This document shows, piece by piece, positions 22,301-32,866 of a DNA stretch of 64,000 bases. The DNA lies in assembly GCA_037957365.1 (NCBI GenBank), contig JARHVA010001173.1, positions 2,942,001 to 3,006,000 of the forward strand, given 5' to 3'. Positions within the stretch are counted from its first letter, which is position 1; every line of letters starts with the position of its first letter. The stretch comes from Torreya grandis. Taxonomy: Eukaryota > Streptophyta > Pinopsida > Cupressales > Taxaceae. The position numbers and the translations under genes were made by a program. Below the pieces are notes generated by a model, which ran no database searches, had not been told where the DNA came from, and worked only from the letters and a program-made list of their open reading frames with translations.

Positions 22301-25300
22301 GTATAGACCTCCCTTAGTTGCACTAATATTTAGTAAACTTAGGAAGTTAACTTTTACACTAAGTATAATTAGTGTGTACACATCTAGAGAAATGTGTATT
22401 GAAAAGTTACTTACCTCACATGTGCTACCACCCTTTGTGAAAGCCACCTTTAGTGGTACCAATAGGGAAAGAGGAGCTTGCTCTTGCACAAGTTATTTAT
22501 GCCCCTCATCCCTCTTTGTACAAGTGACTCCAAACCCTGTATTCTGGATTCAACATTCTGTATTCTATATTCCTCTTCTTGTTGTGTCCAATGGCCTATG
22601 CTTTGCACTGTGGTGATGATATGCGGATGTGATCCTAGGTAACGAGTGTTCATCACTCCAATATGGGAGTGATAGAAGGGAAGAAAATCTGTAACAACCA
22701 AGCCTAATTTTATTTGAATCAATAGCTGAGATTCATTCCTGGTAAAAATCAGGACAATGCAGCCATCCATGGCCCCCCTGCCACTGTATCAACTAGAATA
22801 TCTAATAAAGTGCCTTCTATGCGTGCACCTATCCTTTTGACTCCTGCATCTTCATCTACACTTTTTGTCTCTAAATCCATAGTCAGGATGGGACATCCTC
22901 CTTCATTGTGCACAATGGTGTAGTATAATCAACCACAAACTCCTTTTTTTGTAAGGTTTACAGGAAATTTAAATGGATTTTATCATATTTTGAAGTCTGC
23001 CCCTTTTCCAAAGTTAGCCAACATGGACCTGTACCATTAACAAGTTAACAGAATGCTGTTGTACGATACATTATAAGAAGGAAAATGAACTTAATAGTTC
23101 CTTATTATCTCAGTTAGAATTGCTGCAAATTTCTGTTATCTTTATCAATGCTGTTATCTATCAGATTCTCCCAGTTTGCTAAGGGATTGAGAATAGTTAT
23201 CATTTTAAAATATTCCCCATTCTTGGGTGTGAGACTTTTTGGAAAAACAAGGAGAGACTCTGCTAGATTTTCAGTAAACTCTTGGTTGATAATCGTATAT
23301 TGCTGCAGTTAAGTGATCCATCTTTGGAATTGATGAGCTGTTTTTTCTTTAATGGAAGTTTTGTCCTCTTGAAAGATTAAAAGAAAAAGTGAAGAATACA
23401 AAGCACCCAGAGTTACATCATCATTTATTTGTGCATAAACATATGATGTTGATGAAAAGGATTAAATGAATGCTTATGCATGCGTTATCATGTTAAGTTT
23501 GTACGCACTGATCTGTGATAGCCAATAAGTTGTTATTATTGAATGTTGTGAGGCTTGTTACTCTTTAACAAGTTAACAAGTTATCAGAATGCAGTTGTAC
23601 GAGAAATTATGAGGAAATTGAAATTCATATTTCCTTATTATCTCGGTTAAAATTTCTGCATTTTCTTTTATCTTTATCAATGCTGTTATCTATTAGATCC
23701 TCCCAGTTTGCTAAGGTATTGAGAATAGTTATTTTTTAAAAATATTCCCTATTCTTGGGTGTGGGACTTATTGGAAAAACAAGAAGAGGCTCTGCTGAAT
23801 TTTCAGTGGACTCTTGGTTGTAATCATATATTACTGCAATTAAGTGATCCATTTTTTAAATTGATAAGCTGTTTATTCTTTAAAGGAAGTTTTGTCACCT
23901 TGAAAGATTAAAAGGAAAAGTGAAGCATATGACGCACAAAGGGTCACTTCATCATTTATTTGTGCATGAACATATGATGTTGATGAAGAGGTTGAATGAA
24001 TGCTTATGCCCATGTTATCATGTAAAGTTTGTAGGCACTAAACTGTGATCGCCAATAAGTTGTTATTATTGAATGTTGTAAGGCTTATTACTCTTGAGCT
24101 CTGAGTTATTGTTATCTTATCCTTGAGCATTGATTTGTTATCACAATTTAAGAAAGTAAATTAGAACTGATTTTCATTTTCTAAGAAGACAATAGTACAG
24201 TACTACTGTGTAGGAATAAAGTACAAACACTTTTCCATATTGATTATTGTTTGTCTCTCCATATGAGTTAGCAATTGGACTATCTTCCAATCACCCTCAA
24301 TGATATTCTTCTGTATAAATGTTGAGACATGACTTAATACTGCAAAGACAGACCCATGTTGAGTACAGATATGGGTATGAGGAGATGGGGACAGGTTCGC
24401 CATTTTTCAGAAAAATAGGAGACCTATACTTGGAGATGGTAAAAAGATATATATAGATATATGCGTAAAATTTAGAGAAATAATATTATACAGCCTAACA
24501 TAGCCCAAGAAAAATATCAATAACTTTTTGAAGTAAAGAAATTTCATGTCGACAATGGATGAGAGTAATTATATTGAAATTTATTTTTGATATCTCATCA
24601 TATCTAGGGTCAAGAGTAAAAAATATATTAAAAAAAACACTGAAATACAAGTCTCCAAGACGAGTACCAGTCTCCAAGACAAGTACCGGTCTCCAAGACG
24701 TGACTCTGGAGATAGGAAACACATCTCCGTGCAACACTGGTGGCAACTGTTTGAATATAACTCACAAAAGTTCTAGCTCACACCACTCTTCAAGACTTCT
24801 TGCAGCTACAACTAACACAGGGGTCCTTCCTTGTGGTACAAAACCTAGATAGGGGGGCAATTTTTGGATACAACAGCTGCCAACAAATAAACACATTTTA
24901 GGGCTTTCTCAAGTTGTTTGTCCTGTGGGTAAATGATAGTAGGTAATGCAATTAATTCAACTTAACCACAATGATATTAGGTTCAAGTTGTTTATCACAG
25001 TGACAATTATGTCTTAGCAGATGTCAATAAAAAGACCCAGTTCAGTAGCATATTAACATTGAATACACATATGGTAAGAAAATGTTGTGCTAAGGATAAA
25101 AACAACTGGTAGTGGAAATAAAAGGTTTCTAAATGGAGAAAGTTTCGAAATTATTTCCTTGATTACATGGTTTGTCGAGCAGTACCTACAAGAGTGCAGC
25201 AATATGCTCACCGGAATTCCTCCAGCAAAAGCCCCTAAATAATACAGAAGTTGCTTTGTGAATTGCTCCTGATCCTTGCCTGAAAAATGCCAATAAAGGA

Positions 25301-28213
25301 ACAAGTTGAGAAATCAAACCATTCAATCATCAGACACAAACTATAAATCAGTTGAGATCAACTTTTATTCAGGATATGTTAAAATGTACATGCATATAGG
25401 CCAATGCATGCAAAATAAATGTGTTATTGACTGCCCATTATTGAAATGCATGTGTTGTGATTCAACTGTGCATAAAAAGAAAGGAAGCGTATAAAAAGGG
25501 AGAAAGAATAATAGATAGAATACGGAGTGCAAGAGGGTGAAACATCAGTTACTCACTAGCTAGAGCATTATAAAAATCTCGTCCAAGGAAATTGAACCCA
25601 ACACTGATTCCTGTAGTGGCCAGGGTGAGAGCAAATACACTAGCAAGTCTTAATCTAGCCTGAACTTTATCATCAGATGTCCAGTATGGTGCAGCAACCT
25701 TCCAAAACCTATCAATAAGTGTTTGAAGGTTTGAGCCTTCTCTCTGAAAAAAAGTAACTCTATTAAGACACCTTTTTAACAAAGGAAAAGAAACATATAA
25801 AGCAGATACAAAATCTCTCTGAATTAGGAATACTACTTTATAAAATTAGGAAAATTTTCAATTTTCAGCAAAGATGACAGAAAATTGTTATCTGAGTACT
25901 CAAGAAAAAAAAGGCAGCCTTTACAATAATTAGAAACCACAACAGAGTTCAACAGGACATCCTCATCAGCAAAATTTTGAACTGCTATCCACTTATGAAG
26001 AGGAAGCTGAAAAAAGAACTCAAAATCTGGTAAATTAAAACATCAGGAGATCTCTATAAACTGCAGGCTAAACTTCTGAAATGGAAGTGAGTATCTAATC
26101 TCAAATCAATTATAGATTATCTGTTCAGCTGAATGGGCAAGAGTTTTCCGAAAAGCATCAACAGACCTCTTGGTACCAATTATGGAAATGGAGATCAAGG
26201 ACAGCCCTTTAAACTGCAAAAGCTTAATGTCACCAAAAGTATACTCGGGTAATAAAGTAAAGAGGTAAAAAACAAATGATGCAATAGCCAAGTGGATATC
26301 ACAGTTCAGATCGCAACTTGCAACCATAAACCATGCACATACACGTAGTATGTTGTAACCAAATGTTTTTTATTCTAGGCCAGACAAAAGGATATTGAAG
26401 TGCCTGACATGTATAATAGACAAAATTCTAAACTTAAACAGAATGGAGCATAATATGAATAAATAAAGGCATCCTCGTTGGGAAGGACAGCACAATCAAG
26501 ATGTAGCATCCCCTGAGAACAAAATAGAAAGAGAAAAAATAAGTAACATCCCCATAGCAAGATCAAAGTTCCCGATGAGAGCAGTAAATTTATCAATTTT
26601 TCACAGTCCAAAACACTGAAAAGAGGAATGTTACAGAAATTATGTTAAAGCCCAAGAATGACCAAAGCAGGTCAATGGAACTCAAAAAATACAGAAAGTT
26701 ACGATATCTAATTAGGAGTCCTAAGAGAAAACTCCAACAATTAAAAGGCATTATAACTAAATGTAGAAAGCGATAAAACAAAAAAAATGAGGGTAGAACC
26801 AAACTTTTGAATCTTCGACAAGTGAGAATATACAAAAACGATAAAATGCAAATTAGGAAAACAATTTCACCTAAAGAATGTGCAAGTTACGGGAAAAGGA
26901 ATTGTACATGGCGTCACATTTTGAAAGAACAGTCAAATTAATAATCAAATTAAAATTCATTAACTTTTTGCTTTTGGTAAATCATGGGTGTCTTCATGGA
27001 CAATCTTTAGAGTGGTGTAGGTAAGCTCAGACTACATTCTTAAAACTAGTAATCATGGGTCATGCTCATTGCCAATCTCTTAATAGCTACACCACAGGCA
27101 CAACCTCGTGTCTGCCAGAGTGGTGCATTTGAATCTAAGTTGTGCTCTTAGGAATACCCCCAATTCCACTGCACCACAACCCCTTGGCCAATTCAATTCC
27201 CATTATCTTATCATCTCAATAAACCAATACTACTTTGTATGCCAGTTACATTGTGATCAAGCTGCATAGTTTTCAAATAGTTCGTTCATACTCAACTACA
27301 CTAAGGCAATTCAGACTGTCTCATTCTCAGAGGAAATTAAACCAGATTGACTGCAGATTTAGGAAATTAGTACTTGAGATTTTAAACAATGTTTCAAATA
27401 CCAAAAAAAAAAAAAGAATGCAAATGTGCAACTGTTATAAACCTAATTGTTTGAGGGCTATGGTTCAACAGTTAATTGCTAATGAAAAAGTAAACTGCCA
27501 CCGCTGTTCACAGGTTTCAATCATACAAACCCATTTGTTCCCATGGGTGAGAGCAGACCAACCCTTGGTTACTCAATCAAAAAGAACAGTTATATATTTA
27601 ATTAAAGCACAAACAGTTGTACTGTTGTAACACAAGATACTACCTAACAGTACAATAGCTATTATGCATGCCCCTTTCTTGTGTATCTATAACCTATCAC
27701 CGTATTAACAACTTTCCTGTTCTGTTTACTTTAAAATATACAAAGGTTATGTATACAGAAGCAACAACAATGTATAGGAGGTTTCCAGGTACACTGCCTT
27801 GAATTTAAGGACCCAAAACGTCGGAAACCTCAAATTAAATTCAGTTGTAACCAGAAACCTCTTATACATTAAATCACAGCGAACAAACACGCAAAAACAT
27901 AGCAACAATAATATCATAAATGAATGTGATTATAAAGAACACCTTCGTTTGTGAATGTGGGTATGAAGAGTACCTTCTTTTTTGATGGAGGCTGATCCAA
28001 TCCCAATTCTTCAGGCACGTCTAGGTTAGTATTGAGCTCATTTCTCGCTCGAATTCTTCTTGAAGTTTTACGTACACGAAAGGTTCTCTTGTGTTTGTAA
28101 GGTTTATGGAGTTTAAAACCACACAGGGAATTGTTTAAAAAATGATTTGAAGGCAGAAACGTGATGGGATTCGTAGAACTGAAAATTGGGTACGTTGGCA
28201 AAACGAAGGTCAT
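13163..28213 (-). CDS. ABCD2: ABC transporter D family member 2-like, N-terminal and membrane half (six exons; 3' part outside window)
   Basis: Half-size ABC transporter of the ABCD/SbmA-BacA-like type. The plant ABCD2 branch is thought to act in plastid membranes; its substrate is unsettled. Exons: 28213-27974, 25743-25557, 25279-25212, 16109-15783, 15654-15490 and 13391-13163, giving 405 codons plus one base. All visible borders are GT-AG and phases agree (0,1,0,0,0,1). Residues 1-65 are rich in S, T, N and basic residues, like a plastid transit peptide. Membrane segments lie at about 113-131, 150-168, 226-248, 252-272, 345-364 and 383-400. The EAA-like motif, ENAESIAFYGGE, is at about 299-310. 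No exon has a stop, so the gene looks alive. The nucleotide-binding domain (about 300 residues in relatives) is not in the window. Confidence 0.93.
13392..15489 (-). other. ABCD2 intron 5
   Basis: About 2.1 kb of AT-rich sequence. Short open frames occur on both strands (for example 14555-14806, plus) but none resembles a protein I know. I see no terminal repeats. Confidence 0.75.
15490..15654 (-). CDS. ABCD2: ABCD2 exon 5: EAA-like loop
   Basis: Fifty-five codons between acceptor GCTATAG and donor GTAGGT. It encodes EADFRYGLVRIRENAESIAF and YGGEGNEMQLLIQRF. This cytosolic loop contacts the ATP-binding domain in ABCD transporters. Confidence 0.96.
15783..16109 (-). CDS. ABCD2: ABCD2 exon 4: central membrane domain
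   Basis: The acceptor is GATGCAG and the donor GTAAAT; 109 codons in phase 0. It contains RDYGRETLALRWR, NPDQRIVDDVSSF and two membrane spans ending SLGGTAISVFIGK. It is separated from exon 3 by a 9.1-kb intron. Confidence 0.96.
18125..18480 (+). repeat. 5' LTR of element 4
   Basis: It starts TGTTGATG and ends GTTCATCA. It shares long segments with 22272-22655, for example CACCCTTTGTG, GAGCTTGCTCTTGCACAA and TGTGATCCTAGGTAA. Confidence 0.8.
18488..18499 (+). other. PBS-like site of element 4
   Basis: CGGTATCAGAGT, 10 of 12 matches to the initiator-tRNA-Met primer site, eight bases after the LTR end. Confidence 0.55.
20423..21187 (+). CDS. Unrecognised 255-residue coiled-coil protein carried by LTR element 4
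   Basis: Open from the ATG at 20423 to the stop at 21187. An upstream in-frame TTG at 20411 is not a likely start. I do not recognise the protein. Residues about 12-75 have heptad-like leucine spacing and charged runs (EENRKLKKQNYLLLSL, SSLQHQIDTLGL), suggesting a coiled coil. The rest is rich in S, P and D and looks disordered. There is no zinc knuckle, protease triad or membrane span. It lies between LTRs in the sense direction, roughly mid-element, with about 1.1 kb of repeat-rich non-coding sequence downstream. It could be a remnant gag, a captured host fragment or an element-specific protein. Whether it is expressed is unknown. Confidence 0.5.
   Translation: MASCPNLNTLQLENSMLFSEISTLKKDMINFVEENRKLKKQNYLLLSLISSKNALIRSLHNTISSLQHQIDTLGLNYFVPSPSCDAVLVPKSSTHPLDALLDCDLPNSESPTIFDVPIVASLAHPTSDSPIYVLSSFEKHATAFGSHILCSMGHLGGGIGKHSQGIISPIQPVSWNYFHDIGFDASSSLGSFDDKASIFVRSTMCEDIEQHVSSATPSLKPKHPEIPTIWDDQPDTLLDVSSPAPFVSFTPMHM
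21420..22260 (+). repeat. 3' internal region of element 4, homologous to element 5
   Basis: Collinear with about 41095-41990. Both begin near AAAGTGCCATGGGGGG and share GACAGTC, GCTTGAAGT and GCTATTNTGGTGAA modules. The modules recur within each copy. Confidence 0.75.
22272..22655 (+). repeat. 3' LTR of element 4
   Basis: It starts TGTTAGAGG and ends GTTCATCA. It is longer than the 5' copy by an insertion in the first 60 bases. Confidence 0.8.
23039..24095. repeat. 536-bp tandem duplication in intron 3
   Basis: Unit A (23039-23574) and unit B (23575 to about 24095) both begin AACAAGTTA-CAGAATGC. They share long blocks such as TCTTTATCAATGCTGTTATC and CATATGATGTTGATGAA. They differ by scattered substitutions and short indels. 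No terminal repeats suggest transposition, so unequal exchange or replication slippage is the simplest origin. Confidence 0.92.
24357..24736. mobile_element. Fold-back-like element related to the Mutator-like insertion
   Basis: The left end, TGTTGAGTACAGATATGGG, resembles the ends of the 1012-2025 insertion, and the shared CGCCATTTTTCA lies about 45 bases in. The right end, reversed, reads TGTTGCACGGAGATG. Three 19-bp tandem units (AGTCTCCAAGACGAGTACC type) lie near 24652-24708. I find no target duplication, so the limits are tentative. Confidence 0.4.
25212..25279 (-). CDS. ABCD2: ABCD2 exon 3: 68-bp exon
   Basis: The acceptor TTTTTCAG precedes GCAAGGATC and the donor is GTGAGC. It encodes KDQEQFTKQLLYYL and the start of the second membrane span. 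Exon 2 is only 277 bp away. Confidence 0.95.
25557..25743 (-). CDS. ABCD2: ABCD2 exon 2: start of membrane domain
   Basis: The acceptor TTTTTTTCAG precedes AGAGAAGGC and the donor is GTGAGT. It encodes FWKVAAPYW, the first membrane span and the GFNFLGRDFYNALA motif. The last base starts a serine codon completed by exon 3. Confidence 0.95.
25744..27973 (-). other. ABCD2 intron 1
   Basis: About 2.2 kb, AT-rich, between the GTACTC donor and TTTTTTTCAG acceptor. It carries a SINE-like element (about 26955-27190). The rest shows no coding or repeat structure I can name. Confidence 0.75.
26955..27190 (-). mobile_element. SINE-like element in intron 1
   Basis: On the minus strand it begins near GGCCAAGGGGTTGTGGTGCA. 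An RNA polymerase III A-box-like TGGTGCAGTGG lies at 27176-27166. About 30 bases further on, a degenerate B-box GATTCAAATGC lies at 27135-27125. This tRNA-like head resembles plant SINE heads. The 3' end is T- and A-rich. Target duplications are not clear. Confidence 0.5.
27974..28213 (-). CDS. ABCD2: ABCD2 exon 1: start codon and transit-peptide region
   Basis: Eighty codons from ATG at 28213 to AAG before the donor GTACTC. Hydroxylated and basic residues dominate with no acid until about residue 59, as in plastid transit peptides. It ends PPSKKK in phase 0 and joins exon 2 REGSNLQ, where similarity to ABCD2 proteins begins. Confidence 0.85.
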
Positions 28214-28402
28214 GTTTGGTTGTTACCGATGTTTGTGATTGTATGGACTCGCTGGTCAGGAAAAGTGGCTAGAAAAGATTAAAATCTGCAAGCGTCTGTA
28301 ACATGGTTTAAATGAAATCAGTTGAGATGGGGCATTATGCCCACCACATGTTATTATGAGTTTAGAGGGTTTATCCGGAGGCTGTGTGGACATTTTCCGG
28401 CA

Positions 28403-28410
28403 TTTTTATA
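28403..28410 (-). promoter_or_regulatory. TATA-box candidate of ABCD2
   Basis: TATAAAAA on the minus strand, about 190 bases upstream of the ATG, is the best TATA match in the upstream region. This allows a leader of roughly 150 bases. Confidence 0.4.
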
Positions 28411-28552
28411 TTGAATTAAGAGTGGGTTTACATTCTCCCTGCCCCGTGGAGGATTTTTAACCACTTTTACCTGCTGCTGTTTTGTTCTCTCAATTTCCGT
28501 GGAGCGGAGCTCTGTTCTAGATTTTTAAGTAGACTTTTTTTTTTTTAAAAAT

Positions 28553-28558
28553 CACGTG
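28553..28558. promoter_or_regulatory. G-box CACGTG upstream of ABCD2
   Basis: A perfect CACGTG core lies about 340 bases upstream of the start codon, a site type bound by plant bHLH and bZIP factors. A single hexamer can occur by chance. Confidence 0.3.
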
Positions 28559-28960
28559 AAAATTCATGATACCGTGACCTTTTCATTGTAGCTTTTGACA
28601 AGATGGAGTCATTATTAATTTTTGTTAAAGAGTAGAAGTTCATTGAAATAGATTCTTCGCTTTCGAGTTTAAGTATTGTAGTCCGATTTTGAACATGTTA
28701 TTCAATGACCACTTTCAAATGAGATATATGAAAAATATAATGGATCCTGGAAGAAGAGCTAGTTCCAACTTATATGTAATATGATCGATTTTTTTGGAAG
28801 ATTTTAAAAGGTCTATAAAACTTAAGTGTTAGTTCTTAATAATTTATTCATTTTTAAGGAGAACAACATATAAGGTTATAGTTAGAGAAAAATCATGTCC
28901 CTAGGTCGAAAGCACGTTTCGAATACTGTTGATTGACTTATTGCTTCACTTGATTTTGTG

Positions 28961-31127
28961 TCGTATGCAAGGTATCCTTAAGAGTTTGAAGGATATTTTC
29001 GCATGTGTTGAGAGTGAAATCTATTGTGTACCTTGAAACTTCCTAGGATGTGTGTTTGAAGAGACAACGATGGTTGATCATAGATAGTTTCACATGGTGT
29101 CATCTTGGTTGCAGTGTGATATGTGGTATTGTACCATCATTCCACAAATGGTAACCATTTAACCCAGTGGTGTTATTAATACGAGGCAAAACAACGTTGA
29201 TAGGGCTCCCAACATTTGTTGATAAATGTTGTTTGATCATTTGTTTGTAGATGGTAGGCTAAGTTCATTTTAGGTTGGGTATTGTATTATTGGAAACATT
29301 TTTGCTAAAAGTTGCTAGTTAAAATGGGATCATGATTACAAACAATGGACGCAGGTATCCCATGGAGGTAGAAGATCTTATCAATAAAGGTTTGGGTGAT
29401 GATGGGGAAGGTAAAAGGATGTGTGAGGGCTTAAAAATGGGCATACTTGGAGAGGCGATCTACCACCACCATAATAATTGATTTCCTCTTAACTTTGTTA
29501 TCCCTTCAATGAAGTTCATGGAAATGTCAATCCATACCATAATGGGAATAGGTAATGATTAGAGAGTTCCCAGGGTTGCAACCATTTCACCTTCATTGTG
29601 TTAACAAATCTCACATTCCACTACAAACTATTTGATGTATTGTTTAATTCACTCCCAAACTTGTGGACCATTTCTTATATTGTTAAAACCTTAAAATGCT
29701 TGTTGATGGTGATGCATGCAATTCTAGTAGAATTTTCTCTCGTAGTGTTGATTTAAGAACCAGTGCAATACAACCTTTATGTTGTACATAGCGTCCATCC
29801 CAAGAATAATTTATCTTAAAAGAAGGATTAGTGGATGCTTGTTAGATGAGCCACTAAATTTGGGTGTCTTGGTGCCACTCACGTTAGACCTCGTACACCT
29901 ACCCTAAAATGGGTATTGATAATACACACGCAATTGTTTATTCTTCATATTTATGAGATGATGCATCTACAACAACAATGTCCTTACCTTTCTTGTAGGT
30001 AATCTTGTAGTCATAACTTCTCAACTTTGTTACCCACTTATATTGCTTAGGAGAATTGACTCATTATTTCAAGAAGTATTGAGATTAAAATTATATGTTT
30101 TGATGTAGAAATGTCTCTTTACAAGGTATGGGCAACACTTGCTCATTACATGAAGGGTGGCTAACATTTCTTTCTCATACATTGAGCAAGTGAAGTTTAT
30201 CCTTTTAAGTGCCTTGTTAGTGAATGTTAGAGGTATACATTCTTACATTAGGATTGCTCCAATTCCACTTCCCAACACATCATTTTCAATGACAAAGGAC
30301 TCTAAGAAGTCAAGCATATCGAAAATCAATGTGGCACATGTGGCTTGCTTGAAATTTTCAAATGCCTTTTATGCCACCTCTGACCAATGAAAGGCATCCT
30401 TTTTTAACACGATTGTCAGCAGAGCTACAATTTTCTCATAGTCCTTGAATTTTTTTTGATAATATCATGTGAGGCCTAAAAATATGCAAAAACTTTTGAG
30501 TATTTTGGTTTTTAGACAATTTTTCATAGCCTCATTTTTTTCTTAGATCCACTTTGACTCCTTTTTTAGAGATAATGTGCCCTATATACTCCATTTCTTT
30601 TTGGTCAATATACTCTATTTCTTTTTGGTCAAAATAACACTTTGATAGTTTAACACATAATTGGTTCACATAAAGGATTTAGAAGGGTTATTCTAGGTGC
30701 ATTAGACATTCCTTCCATGTTTAGTTATAAATAAGGATGTCATAAAAGAAGATGATGATGAACATTATAAGAAATGGGTTTAAGATCTCGTCCATTAAAC
30801 CCTAAAATGTCGAAAAAGCATTGGTGAGGCGAAATGACCTGACTAAAAATTTGTAATGGACTTTGTGAGTTTAGAAGATTATCTTAGGAATGTCTTCTTC
30901 CTTTGTGTGGATTTGATGATAGCCTAACCTTAAGTCAAGCTTCAATAATAATTAGGTTCCATGCAATTCATCCAAGAGTTTATCAATCACGAGAATGGGA
31001 AAATTGTCCTTGGTGGTGATTTTATTCAACTGTTAGAAACCAATACAGAGTCACCACGACCCATCTTTTTTCCATTAGTATTGGGGAAGAGTAAGGACTT
31101 ATGCTTGGTTACATGATTCCTTCTTGT
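28961..31127 (-). pseudogene. pol: Element 8: old Ty3/gypsy pol, downstream half (RT to integrase)
   Basis: Reading down from 31127, reverse transcriptase shows [14 protein letters not shown], a D-x-R-x-GYHQI segment, FRLTNA and a YDILIY active-site remnant at about 30730. RNase H follows near 30400 (WSE), with GHIISKKGVKVD near 30560. Integrase covers about 29560-28990, with DISMNFIEG, VVVDRLSKYAHF and YNTTYHTATKMTP. Stops are very frequent, many at positions where CAA, CGA or GAA codons would be expected. The upstream half continues beyond element 6 at 61770. Confidence 0.85.
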
Positions 31128-32475
31128 TGTTTGACCCTTTTTGGGAATTTTAGGGTTAGGGGAGAGTAGCCTAATCAAAGAGGATTAAGCTACTTTAAAA
31201 GTAAACCAATTAATCAAATAAGATTTTACTAATATTTTGATAAGAAATATTGAATCTAAGCATATGCTAAATATAGAAAGTACAACATCTAATATTCTAA
31301 TAATAGTAATAGGAAAGATAAATTATAGAAAGTACACTGATGTGCAAGCAAGTCTGAGTAATGCAGGTGTAAAAATGGAGTGTATAAAGATTTTGATCCA
31401 GTTCTTAGATTCTTGAAGTTAGCTTTTTGTCAGCATGGACACTTGTGTCACCCTATGGACACTTACGTTGATGTCATTGTCCCTGCTTCAACACATCTAT
31501 CCTATATAGAGTATTGACTGAAACTTCCACCTCCGTCTTTTTAAGTTCTCTATCACCTTTCAAATTGTGTGTTAATGATTGTGCACACAGGCTCTTGATA
31601 TCATAATATAGTTCAAACCCTAGATCCCCCTCTGAGGTCTTATCACCTTGCAAAAAATGGGTTAGTGGGCTCACAAAGTTGAGCTAACCTCAAAGATCCT
31701 TCTATTAATGAGCACTACCTACATAGCCAATATTGCGAAGAGGGCCTTAGAAATATGTAGTGTTCTCTATGCATTAGCTTATGTGTGAGCAATGGTGTAG
31801 AATGTTATATGCAAGTGTATGCATTAATCTAGCTTGTAACTTGACAAACATGGCTCATGGGTTTCTCTTTGAATGCTTTATACCTATAATATGACTGCTC
31901 CTATAACTAATATGAAAATAAGAAAGACTAGGGTAGAATAACTTAGTTGTGTAATTAATTTTTTAGTTGTGTAATTAATTTTTTAGTGGTGTAGTGTAAA
32001 CTTAAGAGGTGCTTGCTAAAATAATAACGAGTTGGATTTAACTTATATTTATAACACCTATTTTTAAAATTTCTTCATGGAAGGGTTAATGAAATATAAT
32101 AGGCTACCCTGTATATATCAAAATATTTACAAATTTGAGTGTCTGGTTAGCACATACACTTGAGTTGGAGAATGGACAATAGTGTCGATGCTACTATTCA
32201 AGTCTGAATGCAACTATCTAGGAACATAAAAGGTTATTATAGCTCTGTAACTGACAGTAAATGATATATATCAGAATTTATATATATTATGAACTATAGG
32301 TGGTCTGGGTAATCACAAAGTCAAACTATAAGATAAGCATTTAGACCTATAAAGATGGTGAACACAAGCCTATTGATTATAAGGAAGGTCAAGAACTGAA
32401 GGGTAGAGCCTTGAATGATATTTTTCAAGTGTACAAGACTAGCTTAACATATAAATCTAAATTTAAACATCTACA
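31128..32475 (-). repeat. 3' LTR of element 6
   Basis: A 1.35-kb copy running from TGTTTGACCC to AACATCTACA on the plus strand, homologous along its length to 60462-61769. A GGACACTTGTGTC palindromic block lies near 31437. Confidence 0.88.
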
Positions 32476-32488
32476 TTTCCCCCCTAAA
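32476..32488 (-). other. Polypurine tract of element 6
   Basis: On the minus strand, TTAGGGGGGAAA directly precedes the LTR start TGTAGATG. Confidence 0.8.
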
Positions 32489-32866
32489 TCTATTAATGCA
32501 TAAGGATGAAATTACTAGTTTAAATGAAAGAAATGTGTATCATGGTGTGTACAACACACCTTATTTTGCTTGATCCCTATTAAAATTTATGGTATGTGTA
32601 TGACCTACAACAACGAGCATGTTACAGGTGTAATTAGTGCATATAATCTTAAAATTAATAATTAAAATTTGCTTGAAACAAAAGAGAGTAAGGAAGAAGT
32701 ACATGTGTGTCGATGCAACCATATTTCCTCTTGATAATTTACCTTGGTAATGGTGTTTCCTAACTAAATCATTGGAGAAAGGTTCACAACTGAACCTTGG
32801 AGATGTGAATAGGGGAATATTAGAGTGATCATGCCCCTAATCTAGTATAAGGGTGAGTTGTGCCAA

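Larger units (their letters stand above)
18125..22655 (+). mobile_element. Element 4: non-autonomous LTR element with an unfamiliar ORF, in intron 3
   Basis: Two directly repeated, diverged LTRs (18125-18480 and 22272-22655) flank 3.8 kb without any recognisable gag or pol. A PBS-like CGGTATCAGAGT follows the first LTR. The internal region holds one clean sense ORF (20423-21187). Its 3' third is shared with element 5 in spite of different LTRs. I see no perfect target duplication: the left flank is CAGGA, the right CTCCA. The element is antisense to the ABC gene. Confidence 0.75.
16110..25211 (-). other. ABCD2 intron 3 (9.1 kb), mostly repeats
   Basis: Bounded by donor GTGAGC at 25211 and acceptor GATGCAG ending at 16110. 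It contains LTR element 4 (18125-22655), a tandem duplication (23039-24095) and a fold-back-like segment (24357-24736). I can assign no function to 16120-18120 or 22660-23030. Confidence 0.8.
28214..28960. other. ABCD2 upstream region
   Basis: Non-coding, AT-rich, with the TATA and G-box candidates and a T-run near 28535-28546. The decayed gypsy pol (28961-31127) begins about 750 bp upstream of the start codon, so the native promoter may be short or include transposon sequence. Confidence 0.55.

Noticed and set aside
27235..27630. 131-codon plus-strand ORF in intron 1
   Set aside because: No ATG at the listed start position, low-complexity lysine run, no domain, and it lies antisense inside an intron.
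13163..28213. Reading the ABC transporter as a processed or dead pseudogene
   Set aside because: It has introns, all six exons are open, and splice sites and phases fit.
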